Shown piece after piece: positions 5,703 through 12,709 of a DNA stretch of 20,090 nt. The position numbers and the translations under genes were made by a program. The DNA comes from a virus. The stretch is from IMG/VR virus record IMGVR_UViG_3300050033_000550, positions 1 through 20,090 of that record. The stretch is one strand, 5' to 3'. How positions within the stretch are numbered: position 1 is the stretch's first letter; each line of letters opens with the position of its first letter. The notes beneath the pieces are model-generated. The model ran no database searches, was not told where the DNA came from, and was given only the letters and a program-made list of their open reading frames with translations.

Positions 5703-7816
5703 CTCTTAATAACTATGCCGTGGCAATGCGGATGATAGGGCGGCAGTACGCCTCTAGCCACGAGAGTTTCTGCATTGCCTGCTGCGGGCGTGATGGTTTT
5801 CATTTCGGCTGAGTATTCGTCCGGCGACATGCCCGCCTGTTTGGTCATGGTGTTATATGCGGTGGCAACGCTGATGACCCTGCCGTTCATCTCCCTGCAA
5901 AAATCGCATTCCATCGTCGGCTCATAAACTTCCAGTTCGGTAATTCCGGCTTCATGGAGCTGGGATGTCGCCGCCCAGTTCTGCGTCCTGGTGACAGATG
6001 TGTCAATTATCCGGCTCACCTGATAATCTTCCAGATCGGAAAGTTTCTGGCTGAAGAGATCCCGGAACGCCTGATAGTTTTCCGGCAGTGCGCGTTTGAA
6101 TAACCCGGCTCCTTCCTGGAGGTACCGCTCACTCAAAAATGATTTGACTGTTTCAATCGCGTCGGGGTTCTGGATAAATTTGGAAACATAAAAGCTATCC
6201 ACTTTGGAAAGGAAATTCATGGCGCGCAGATCCGGCCCGCCGAATTCAACCAGCGCCGCAGGATCGGGACTGCGGAATGCTTTGTATATGTCCGCAACTG
6301 CATTTTTAATAACCGGCCTGTCGACAACGCTGAAGGCCGCGCCTAATATTCCCTGCACAGCGGCAATAAATTCCGCCTCCGCAGGAGGAATGCTCTGCTT
6401 GCGCAACCAGGCCTCAACTTCATCGAGCGCGCCCGTGCGCGCATTTTGCAGGGACGGTTTGAGCGCATTCATATAAGAGGCAACCCAGTCGGGCGCATCG
6501 CCTGCGGCTTTGTTGGCAATAACCGACGTGCCTTTGTTGGCATTCAAGTCAAAAGGCGTGGGAGACGGCTGCGGTGCTCTTAGCGTCTCTTCACCCTTTT
6601 CCGGCAGGGGAATTCCGAAACGATCATGAATATGGGATACGGGGATGTCGTTAAACCCGGCATCTTTAACCAGGACGCCATAGGTGCGGGCAATCTTTTC
6701 CAGGTCTTCTCCGCCTTCAAAATGCAGCTTGAATATGGGCACGCCCTTGTCCGGGCCGTAATTGAAGATCACCCACGGTTTCAGCAATTTAAATTTTGCG
6801 GTCTTCATGGCTGATTTGGCATCGGACTCCAGCAGGTCCTGCCGGACTTTAGTTGCCTGATTTTCTCCGCCCAGTTTTCCCGGTGTACTTTCGGACGATC
6901 CGGTGTGCCCAAGGACGCTCTTGCTCATACCCTTTTCGCAATATTCCGCAAAGTTCCCAAATGTTGCAGTGTCGCCACGCTGTTTGGCTTCCAAGATTTC
7001 GATGATCATATTATCCGAGATCACGGCGGCGGCATCGACGCCCAGATTGAAGACGGCTTTTTTGAGCGCATCCTTTTCTTCCTGGCCAGCGCCGGGCTTA
7101 TACTTACCCACGCGCATGGGGACGGAAAACAATTCATTGAAAATGAGCCAGTCTTTGATATCGTAATTTTTAAACAGGTACATATAAGAGCAAGGCCGCA
7201 GCAATCCACCTCTGGCCGTAGCCCCGGAGCGGGCACGGTATTTGTGAACGATAAATTTATTGGGGATTAATTCCTCTCCCCATACCGGATTGTCAATGGT
7301 AAGTAGGCGCGGATCTTCCAGAAGGATCGTCGGCGTGTTAAAAGTAAAGCGCCGCTGATGCACCCATTTAATTTCTTTGGCCCATATTTGCCCTTCGGAC
7401 ATGTCCCACATTATTTCCTGCACGGCGAAGCCCTTGCCTACAGCATCAAGCATATCGAGGAGCGCATCCTCAAAATTTTCGATATACTCGATCATCTCGG
7501 TCGCGGCGGCGGCGATATTCTTATCTTCTTCGGAATCGGAGGCCGGAAGGATTTCCCAATCCAAACCGGTTACGGCTAGTTTTCTGGTTTGCAGTACGCC
7601 GCCCAGGTGCAGATCCTTTTCTTCCATTTCCTCGAACAACTCTGCCTGGCTCGTTACGTCTCCCTGATCCGCCTCTTTAAAGATGGTCGCCAGGCGTTGA
7701 GGAGTGAGCCCCTGAGACGGGTATGAACCGTACCGATCCCGAATGGTTTGAACCGCCACTTCCTCCAAAACCGGCTTATTGGATTTGATTTCCCGATTAT
7801 ACTGGTCGAACAGCAT
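5693..7816 (-). CDS. Portal protein (DUF935, Mu gp29-like) fused to MuF head morphogenesis domain (gp30-like)
   Basis: The protein has 707 residues; the Mu portal is about 510. Residues 1 to about 430 carry the DUF935 portal pattern: GGVLQTRKLAVTGLDWEI, GKGFAVQEIMWDM, RRFTFN, IPNKFIVHKYRARSG, GGLLRPCSYMYLFKNYDIKD and LGHTGSSES. A Pro-rich linker (APQPSPTPFD) follows. Residues from about 450 to 707 end in a MuF-type domain: SRIIDTSVTRTQNWA, ECDFCREMNG (C637, C640) and LPPYHPHCHG (H695, C698), the Cys/His set typical of phage Mu protein F-like domains. The portal forms the DNA gate of the head; MuF proteins act in head morphogenesis and are packaged in some phages. Mu encodes these as two genes, so this is a fusion. 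The start ATG 7816 has a modest GGGGCGGA ribosome binding site. Confidence 0.88.
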   Translation of the reverse strand: MLFDQYNREIKSNKPVLEEVAVQTIRDRYGSYPSQGLTPQRLATIFKEADQGDVTSQAELFEEMEEKDLHLGGVLQTRKLAVTGLDWEILPASDSEEDKNIAAAATEMIEYIENFEDALLDMLDAVGKGFAVQEIMWDMSEGQIWAKEIKWVHQRRFTFNTPTILLEDPRLLTIDNPVWGEELIPNKFIVHKYRARSGATARGGLLRPCSYMYLFKNYDIKDWLIFNELFSVPMRVGKYKPGAGQEEKDALKKAVFNLGVDAAAVISDNMIIEILEAKQRGDTATFGNFAEYCEKGMSKSVLGHTGSSESTPGKLGGENQATKVRQDLLESDAKSAMKTAKFKLLKPWVIFNYGPDKGVPIFKLHFEGGEDLEKIARTYGVLVKDAGFNDIPVSHIHDRFGIPLPEKGEETLRAPQPSPTPFDLNANKGTSVIANKAAGDAPDWVASYMNALKPSLQNARTGALDEVEAWLRKQSIPPAEAEFIAAVQGILGAAFSVVDRPVIKNAVADIYKAFRSPDPAALVEFGGPDLRAMNFLSKVDSFYVSKFIQNPDAIETVKSFLSERYLQEGAGLFKRALPENYQAFRDLFSQKLSDLEDYQVSRIIDTSVTRTQNWAATSQLHEAGITELEVYEPTMECDFCREMNGRVISVATAYNTMTKQAGMSPDEYSAEMKTITPAAGNAETLVARGVLPPYHPHCHGIVIKRVR

Positions 7817-7923
7817 GATTATTCCGCCCCTGCTTCGCGCGACGTTATGTTTATAAACAATGTCAATGAAACTCCTGCCCCTTTGTAGCCATTTGAGGCC
7901 TCAAATCGATTGTGGGGCAATTT

Positions 7924-8000
7924 AATGAGCCTGAATTTTCCGAAACGTAGTGCGCGGAAAATCCTAGAGCGAATTATCCCCGAAGCGAAGCGGAGCGGGG
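7924..8000 (-). promoter_or_regulatory. Structured element, copy C (terminase-portal gap, no ribosome binding site attached)
   Basis: The AT-rich hairpin pairs GAATTTTCCG (7933-7942) with CGGAAAATCC (7955-7964); one position is a G-U pair in minus-strand RNA. The loop reads CGCACTACGTTT, one base different from copy A. The two pairs next to the closing G-C are C-G where copy A has T-A and A-T, both compensated. The linker reads GGGATAATTC. The GC-rich arm is CCCCG (7978-7982) with CGGGG (7996-8000) around 13 nt. No ribosome binding site follows the hairpin, and the portal ATG is about 107 nt further on. Confidence 0.7.
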
Positions 8001-8027
8001 TGCTGTATTTCAAAAAATTATGGCTCA

Positions 8028-9575
8028 TCACCAGGCCCCTTTCGTCAACCCTTTGAAAGAATCCCGCGAGCGGATCGTTTCGTAGGTTCCCGGAATTCCG
8101 TATCCGCTTTGTAAATTACTAATGGCCATCTCGGAGGCATCCGGGCCGTCGTCATGAACAGTCTTGTTTTGAATATAAACGAATTGTTCTACTAAAATTT
8201 TCTGATCACTGTGCCGTTGTTCAAACTTCATTTTTTTATGTTCCCAAAGATATTCGCAGGTGCCGATGATGCGCGTGTCTATCTTGCTGGTCGTATGGTG
8301 GATCGCCTGCCAGGGCAAATAGCGTTTAACTTCTTTGGCGTAATTCTGGATTGCTTCATGGAGAAAATCTTTGAGCATGTTCTCTTCTACGATGACCGGC
8401 CCAGGATAATCATCGTGCTGCGCGTAAGCGGCGGCAAAGAATTCACCGATAGAACGGCGCTTGATCCAGGCGTGCATGCAGAAAAATTCCATCTTCACTC
8501 GTTCCAGTCCCCAGGTGACTACGCTGCGAAAATCACTCGTGGAACCGGCTGTACTGGCCGGATCTACTCCGGTGGCATATACTAACGGAACGCGGATCAG
8601 TTCTACGCGCTCATAATAGCTGACCGTCTCCTCCGGGAAGGGACTGTCCTCTTCCGTTGATTTATTACGATACTCTTTGTTAAATATCCGGTTAGTGACC
8701 AGCGACTTGCGGCGCATCAGCTTATCCCAGGGCCAGCGTGCAGGCCACAGGGTGATATGGTTTTCTTCATCCACAACGGCATCATAAACTTTCGAGTTGT
8801 ACAGTTTTTCGCCGGTCTCTTCATTTTCGGCGGCAATCAGTTGCGATATGGCACTCTTGGCGTGGAAGATGTTGCCAACCATCGTGGCCGAGCAATCGCC
8901 CTCGATACAGCCCAAAACTTCCCCCTGAATGAATTCTACGATGGCGCGGGTGACCGCCGGGCTTCTGACCGTGGCATTATCTTCCAGATCATCCAAACCG
9001 ATATCATCAGGCCGGTATGGGCCGAACTTCTTGCCGCGCCATTGATCGCCACGCCCCAGGGCTTCGACCATCGTGCCGCCTTTGGTGACAAAAAGGTCGT
9101 CTCCCCATATTTTTGTTTTTCCGATGGCTGCACCGTAATCGTGGCGCAGGCGCGGATTGTCTTCCAACTCGACTTTGATCGAGACACTGAAGCGTTTGGC
9201 CTGATCGTGAATGTTGGAACCCAGCATGATATAATGGCGCAACTTGCGGGCGATCCGGTAAACACGAAGACCGAAGGTAATCACTGTAGTCTTGGCGTGA
9301 TCGCGCGGCGCGCCGATCAGATTGAGGCCGGGCATGTCGGCTATCTCGCACCATTCGGCATGACATGCGGCTGGCGCGGACGGAAAATAATGCGGCATGT
9401 ATGTCTGCATGAAAGTGAGCGGATCAGCGCAGCGGGCAATGCGATCGCGCTTCTTTTCCGGCGTATCGTTTTCAAACGGAGAAACACTCTCGGCAATCTT
9501 TTTGCGCAGCGAGGCAACAAAGTCATCAAACTGCGGCTCGGAAAGGTTCTGTCGTTTACGCATTAATGTTGCCAT
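8028..9575 (-). CDS. Terminase large subunit (Mu gp28-like)
   Basis: This 515-residue DNA-packaging motor joins an ATPase domain to a nuclease domain. The Walker A-like loop is GAPRDHAKTT (88-97). A Walker B-like segment DIGLDDLED lies at 191-199, after the conserved RGKKFGPYRP. The RNase H-like nuclease shows GVDPAST (D338), VIVEEN (E397/E398) and DDGPDASEMAI (D479), consistent with three metal-binding acids. Length is close to Mu gp28 (about 550). The start ATG 9575 overlaps the end of the small terminase gene by 20 nt, and a second ATG (9563) is 4 codons on. It packages phage DNA into procapsids through the portal. A 211-nt gap before the portal holds structured element C. Confidence 0.9.
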   Translation of the reverse strand: MATLMRKRQNLSEPQFDDFVASLRKKIAESVSPFENDTPEKKRDRIARCADPLTFMQTYMPHYFPSAPAACHAEWCEIADMPGLNLIGAPRDHAKTTVITFGLRVYRIARKLRHYIMLGSNIHDQAKRFSVSIKVELEDNPRLRHDYGAAIGKTKIWGDDLFVTKGGTMVEALGRGDQWRGKKFGPYRPDDIGLDDLEDNATVRSPAVTRAIVEFIQGEVLGCIEGDCSATMVGNIFHAKSAISQLIAAENEETGEKLYNSKVYDAVVDEENHITLWPARWPWDKLMRRKSLVTNRIFNKEYRNKSTEEDSPFPEETVSYYERVELIRVPLVYATGVDPASTAGSTSDFRSVVTWGLERVKMEFFCMHAWIKRRSIGEFFAAAYAQHDDYPGPVIVEENMLKDFLHEAIQNYAKEVKRYLPWQAIHHTTSKIDTRIIGTCEYLWEHKKMKFEQRHSDQKILVEQFVYIQNKTVHDDGPDASEMAISNLQSGYGIPGTYETIRSRDSFKGLTKGAW

Positions 9576-10056
9576 TGCCTAATAGCTCCGTTTTGAACTT
9601 CATCGTCATGGCGTCAAAATCAGTTGCCAATGTTTTGAGTCCCTCAGGATCGTTTTCCGTTAACCATGTAATGATCCATTGCAGGTTTTCTAAAAATACT
9701 TTGGCTTTGTCGTAGCCCGCGCCGCCTTCGGATGCCCGGAATTTAACGACCAGGGAACCGAGTTTGGAGAGGTTATCGAGAGAGCCGCCATCAATCGCGC
9801 CCGGCTGGCGCTCTTCCGCGAAGGTCAGCTCGCGCTCCAGGAGGGCTTCCATCCTGATGCCGAAGTTTGCCTTGCGCGTTCTGGCTTTGTCCCATTCGTC
9901 GAATTCCTCAGACGGTTTTTTTGTTTGTCCCTTCCAGGCGGTGAGGGTCTGGCGCGAAACACCGATCATGGCCTCAATCGCGGTAAGCGACTTGCCGTCG
10001 ATGTACATTTGCCGTGCTACCGGCTCTAGTTGTGCGCGTGCTCCCTTTTCCGCCAT
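9556..10056 (-). CDS. Terminase small subunit-like DNA-binding protein (DUF1804-type)
   Basis: This 166-residue protein directly precedes the large terminase. Residues 12-42 (EPVARQMYIDGKSLTAIEAM, then IGVSRQTLTAWK) form a helix-turn-helix of the kind small terminases use to bind DNA. The continuation, with FDEWDKARTRKA and later SLDNLSKLGSLVVKFRASE, fits the DUF1804-type small proteins encoded before terminase in Mu-like phages; that family name is my best match from memory. The C-terminal half is helical. The ribosome binding site is weak (AGCGGG, close to the ATG) and lies against a host-type palindrome (10065-10098). It probably recognises the packaging start for the large subunit. Confidence 0.75.
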   Translation of the reverse strand: MAEKGARAQLEPVARQMYIDGKSLTAIEAMIGVSRQTLTAWKGQTKKPSEEFDEWDKARTRKANFGIRMEALLERELTFAEERQPGAIDGGSLDNLSKLGSLVVKFRASEGGAGYDKAKVFLENLQWIITWLTENDPEGLKTLATDFDAMTMKFKTELLGNGNINA

Positions 10057-10064
10057 CCCGCTTT

Positions 10065-10098
10065 AAATCCCCCTCAATCCCCCTTTACAAAGGGGGAG
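10065..10098. repeat. CCCCCTTT..AAAGGGGG dispersed palindromic element, copy 2
   Basis: This is nearly identical to 5183-5217: AAATCCCCCTCAATCCCCC, then TTT, ACA and AAAGGGGGAG. It fills the gap between the small coiled-coil gene and the small terminase gene. There is no T run after the stem on the minus strand. Confidence 0.7.
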
Positions 10099-10107
10099 GT
10101 TAATGCT

Positions 10108-10353
10108 TTATTCCAGCTCCGCTTTTATCTTCGCGATTTCCGCGAGGGTAACTGTCAGATCCGCCCACTTGTTTTTCAGGTCGTCCCACTGGCTATCCAC
10201 TTCGCCTACGGGCAACGACTCGGGCTGCTGCATACTGCAATCCAGGTTGATGCAAATGGTTTTGCACAGGCTCTCTATTTCCCTGCGGAGACGGCGGGCG
10301 ATGTGCTCCAGATTGGTCAGCCTCACGCGGCGCATTTCGTTTTGCATGCTCAT
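10108..10353 (-). CDS. Small coiled-coil phage protein of unknown function
   Basis: This 81-residue protein begins MSMQNEMRRVRLTNLEHIAR. Helical heptads run through residues 5-30 (RLTNLEHIARRLRREIESL) and again at the C-terminus (WADLTVTLAEIAKIKAELE), linked by a short segment with two cysteines. I do not recognise a named family. Small helical proteins at this place, between the lysis genes and terminase, are common in Mu-like phages (Mu gp25/gp26 region). The start ATG 10353 overlaps the upstream stop in an ATGA, and AGGAG lies 6 nt before it, so an 11-codon longer start is rejected. Confidence 0.65.
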   Translation of the reverse strand: MSMQNEMRRVRLTNLEHIARRLRREIESLCKTICINLDCSMQQPESLPVGEVDSQWDDLKNKWADLTVTLAEIAKIKAELE

Positions 10354-10676
10354 TTCGATCTCCTGATTTGTATTAATTCGTGGCACGGCGTCCTTGTTTT
10401 CAGATAGGTAGTCAGTTCAGTTATTGCCGCAGTGCTGAGACGTATAGTATCGACCTGCTCGGAGGCCATTTTCTCGTAATTCTTAACCAGTTGGACGTTG
10501 TTCTCATACATTTTCATCGCCGCTTCGTGACGCTTTTCTATTGCCCGGTTGACAAATCCCATGACGATCCAGGGGCCGAACACGATAACGACGAAAAGAG
10601 AACCGATGGGCCAGGTGCCAACATTCTCTAAAATTTTTGCAACGGCTAAAAGTAATGAAGTTTGCTCAGGGCTCAT
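10350..10676 (-). CDS. Membrane-anchored coiled-coil protein, possible lysis accessory or gp25-like
   Basis: This 108-residue protein has one hydrophobic helix at about 22-42 (WPIGSLFVVIVFGPWIVMGFV). A charged helical region of about 55 residues follows (RAIEKRHEAAMKMYENNVQL and on), then a basic tail. The layout, one membrane anchor and a coiled coil, recalls spanin-like or DUF2730-like proteins in Mu-like phages, but I see no specific motif. The start ATG overlaps the zinc-finger stop in an ATGA, and its own stop overlaps the next start in the same way, so translation is probably coupled. It may help lysis or be a small membrane protein of other use; the evidence does not decide. Confidence 0.6.
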   Translation of the reverse strand: MSPEQTSLLLAVAKILENVGTWPIGSLFVVIVFGPWIVMGFVNRAIEKRHEAAMKMYENNVQLVKNYEKMASEQVDTIRLSTAAITELTTYLKTRTPCHELIQIRRSK

Positions 10677-10906
10677 ATTTTATTTTCTTCATGTTCATGT
10701 ATTGTCTGGCATCCTATGCAGCGCACGGCATTTGGTTTTGCTTTTATCCGCGCCCACGGTATGGTTTCTTCGCAATCGATACATCTGCGTTTTTCTCCTG
10801 CGTTTCCTTCCGGCTGAATTTCCTGTTTGCGTCGGTTAAAGTGCGACCGCATCGCTGCTTCCTGATAAACTTCCGATGCTGCCTGGACACGATCAATCTC
10901 ATCCAT
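10673..10906 (-). CDS. DksA/TraR-family C4 zinc-finger protein
   Basis: This 77-residue protein has a four-cysteine finger: C42 and C45 in RCIDCEETIPWARI, C63 and C66 in VRCIGCQTIHE. The pattern CxxC-x17-CxxC with IPWARIKA between is that of short DksA/TraR-type proteins, common in Mu-like and P2-like phages. The first 40 residues are helical with DEIDRVQAASE, as in TraR. TraR-like proteins bind RNA polymerase in its secondary channel and change promoter response, so this one could shift host transcription late in infection; that is family knowledge applied by inference. ATG 10906 lies 2 nt past the upstream stop. Its ribosome binding site is weak. Confidence 0.8.
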   Translation of the reverse strand: MDEIDRVQAASEVYQEAAMRSHFNRRKQEIQPEGNAGEKRRCIDCEETIPWARIKAKPNAVRCIGCQTIHEHEENKI

Positions 10907-10908
10907 AA

Positions 10909-11484
10909 TTAATGAGACCCCGCACCCCAACGATATTCCAGCCCAACCATTGCCTTAATGTCGCCGGTGGGTGTGACCTCTCCATAGAAACCCGTGTGCG
11001 CGGCACCGATCCTTAAAAAATTCCAATTGCCATAACCATTGAGCTCTGTTTTATCCGCTGCCCTCGAGCTGTAACCCCAGCGGCATCCCAAAGCCCCTCG
11101 ATTTTCCAAACCGAAAAAGGAAAGCGGTTGTTGTTTGGCGAGGATCTCCGTCTTGCCCTTGCCATCGACTATAGTCATTATGGCCGCTACGTCCGTTTTC
11201 CCTTCGTAAGGCGGGATCTCCGCCGTAGCGGTTATTTGCTTATTGTCGTCGTTGGCTATGGCCTCTGGAAGTTTCAGTTTTTTCGATATAGCTTTTTTAT
11301 TGATGGTTAGTATTTTTTTAACCGGTACTTCGGCTTTCGGTATTCCTGCCGCCGCTTTTATTTACGGCGCGGCTGTCCACTGTGTTGTCAGTAGTTTTGG
11401 CACGCTATACCAGCCTTTGAGCGCAGCCACGCCCGCCAACACTGCTAACCCGATTACCACTCCGATGATGATTTTTGTTTTCAT
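10909..11484 (-). pseudogene. Membrane-anchored lysis-region protein frame broken by in-frame TAA
   Basis: The frame starts at ATG 11484, overlapping the transglycosylase stop in an ATGA. The first 40 codons encode a signal anchor (MKTKIIIGVVIGLAVLAGVA) and a short tail ending QWTAAP, then TAA at 11364-11362. The same frame then stays open for 150 codons to TAA at 10911-10909. The downstream part is Lys-rich (VPVKKILTINKKAISKKLKL) and then ends in a Gly/Tyr-rich beta-like region (GALGCRWGYSS, FYGEVTPTGDIKAMVGLEYRW). Its first ATG (11178) lacks a visible ribosome binding site. This fits a 191-residue anchored protein interrupted by one stop, from mutation, sequencing error or recoding. Alternatively a 40-residue membrane peptide is the real product. 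Confidence 0.55.
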
Positions 11485-12116
11485 TGCACCGACACCCCCT
11501 GATATTTCGCCCCTGCCGCACGAATCTTGTAAGGGTAATTGATGTTGACTTTGCAGAAGCTCAACTTGCCGCTGCGCGTCTGAATAACCTTCCTCTTGCA
11601 GCAGGCCTCGACGGCTTTGTATTCGCAGCTTGCGGCTCTGGCGATTTCACGATTGATTATCTCCATCCCGCCGTTATATGCCCGAAAGGCATAATGCCAA
11701 TCCTGGCAATCGACATTTTCATAAAGATATTTGTCGTAAAGAATCAGCGCCCGGATTGCCCAGCGCGGATTCTGCGGCTGCGCTGTGGCAGAGATTTCCC
11801 GCAGACCTTTTTCTTTGGTTTGCAGCCAGCGAGCCGTGCCGGGAGTGAACTGCCCTAAACCAATATCGCCGGTGATGCCGATGACATTGGCGATGCAGTT
11901 GCTTTCGGTTTCAATCTGCCCCATAAAATCATGCGCCGGGGCATCCATACCGACATGATAACGGGATTCCCGGATAACCTGCGGCCAATATTTCAGGCAA
12001 CGGTTGATGCTGCCTGATACCTGCTGCTCGCTTGAGTTACAGACCGAGGGTAAAAGCGAGAATGACAGCAGCGTAAAGAATGCCGCGAAAAACCATAATG
12101 CTGCGCATTTCCTCAT
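11481..12116 (-). CDS. SLT-type lytic transglycosylase (phage endolysin) with signal peptide
   Basis: This 211-residue protein has an N-terminal export signal at about 1-25 (CAALWFFAAFFTLLSFSLLP), then an SLT-like domain. Motifs are MGQIETESNC (catalytic Glu probably E71), GDIGLGQFTPGTARWL and YAFRAYNGG, the E-S / GLGQ / AYNGG series of transglycosylases. Such enzymes cut the glycan strands of peptidoglycan by forming 1,6-anhydro ends. Ten cysteines are present, many in the C-terminal part, which suits a periplasmic protein. The start lies 80 nt inside the upstream holin-like gene in another frame; GAGGA about 8 nt upstream and the signal peptide support it. Release may depend on Sec export as well as the holin. 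Mu itself uses a different endolysin gene. Confidence 0.85.
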   Translation of the reverse strand: MRKCAALWFFAAFFTLLSFSLLPSVCNSSEQQVSGSINRCLKYWPQVIRESRYHVGMDAPAHDFMGQIETESNCIANVIGITGDIGLGQFTPGTARWLQTKEKGLREISATAQPQNPRWAIRALILYDKYLYENVDCQDWHYAFRAYNGGMEIINREIARAASCEYKAVEACCKRKVIQTRSGKLSFCKVNINYPYKIRAAGAKYQGVSVQ

Positions 12117-12480
12117 GGTTTAATTCCTCACTACGTCCATAATAAGGTTTAAAAAAACAACTCCACATCAACTCGGCGCAGCCCACGCCGAAGAAAGCCA
12201 GGGCTGCTTTGTAAATTATAATGCGCAGGGCGTTTTCGCCCTGGGAGAAATAAACAGCCGGGACGGCAATCAGAATGACCAGGCCGAAGCGCATTAGATA
12301 TTTTTTGGTCTCCTGTTCAAAAGCCTGCAAAAATTTAGTTTTCGGATCTGCTGTTGGAGTTGATGCGTCTGATTTGTCGAAGATGACCTTTAGTTTACTA
12401 AAGATGGATTTGATGAACTGGGCTATTTGTGCCCATAATTTCTGTAAAAAGATTTTGATATTCAGCAATGTTTTGTTCAT
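12037..12480 (-). CDS. Holin-like multi-pass membrane protein
   Basis: This 147-residue protein begins MNKTLLNIKIFLQKLWAQIA. After a basic amphipathic region come three hydrophobic segments, near residues 66-80 (FGLVILIAVPAVYF), 88-108 (IIIYKAALAFFGVGCAELMW) and 132-147 (GILYAAVILAFTLGL). First gene after the promoter-like gap and directly before the endolysin, it has the place and form of a holin, which permeabilises the inner membrane to time lysis. I chose ATG 12480 with AAGAGG 7 nt upstream; an earlier start would translate part of the inverted repeat. Its 3' end overlaps the endolysin by 80 nt. Function is inferred from layout and membrane segments. Confidence 0.7.
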   Translation of the reverse strand: MNKTLLNIKIFLQKLWAQIAQFIKSIFSKLKVIFDKSDASTPTADPKTKFLQAFEQETKKYLMRFGLVILIAVPAVYFSQGENALRIIIYKAALAFFGVGCAELMWSCFFKPYYGRSEELNHEEMRSIMVFRGILYAAVILAFTLGL

Positions 12481-12508
12481 GAAATAACCTCTTGTCATTT
12501 TCCCCTGG

Positions 12509-12567
12509 CCTGCCGGTTTAACCGAATGACGGTTGTGTGCGGCCGTCACCCGGTCGAACCGGACAGG
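12509..12567 (-). promoter_or_regulatory. Long imperfect inverted repeat upstream of holin-like gene
   Basis: The left arm 12509-12532 (CCTGCCGGTTTAACCG, AATGACGG) and right arm 12543-12567 match over about 19 of 24 positions as reverse complements, around a 10-nt spacer. Each arm also holds its own small dyad (CGGTTTAACCG; CCGGTCGAACCGG). The repeat sits 29 nt before the holin start. No T run follows on the minus strand, so it is not an intrinsic terminator. It could be an operator or a leader hairpin. Confidence 0.6.
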
Positions 12568-12602
12568 CTGGGCGAAGAGATGTGTGGGATGAAATCTAAT
12601 TG

Positions 12603-12608
12603 ATTTTA
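12603..12608 (-). promoter_or_regulatory. Candidate -10 box of a middle/late promoter
   Basis: The minus strand reads TAAAAT here (5 of 6 to TATAAT), in an AT-rich gap between the early terminator and the holin-like gene, with no convincing -35 box. Mu's middle promoter likewise lacks a good -35 and needs Mor. The assignment is tentative. Confidence 0.25.
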
Positions 12609-12642
12609 AAATTGATAACTACCAAAGCACTTGAGAAATTGA

Positions 12643-12679
12643 CAAAAGAAAACCCCTCTCTCGCGCGAGCGAGGAGGGG
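12643..12679 (-). terminator. Intrinsic terminator ending the early operon
   Basis: CCCCTC (12653-12658) plus CTCGC (12660-12664) pair with GCGAG (12669-12673) plus GAGGGG (12674-12679), an 11-bp GC-rich stem with one bulge at 12659 and a 4-nt loop. On the minus strand TTTTCTTTTG follows at once. It sits 31 nt past the stop of the last early gene. Confidence 0.85.
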
Positions 12680-12709
12680 CTGGATAGTGTTATAATATAC
12701 AGTATAAAT

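Noticed and set aside
7819-8031. A 70-codon minus-strand frame between terminase and portal
   Set aside because: It starts from a GTG inside the terminase end, has no ribosome binding site, and consists largely of structured element C and flanking repeats. The composition is not protein-like.
8757-9566. A 269-codon plus-strand frame
   Set aside because: It is antisense to the large terminase, whose motifs are clear. The long open frame results from codon usage in the real gene.
12481-12549. N-terminal extension of the holin-like gene
   Set aside because: It would run through the inverted repeat and the ribosome binding site of the better start at 12480.
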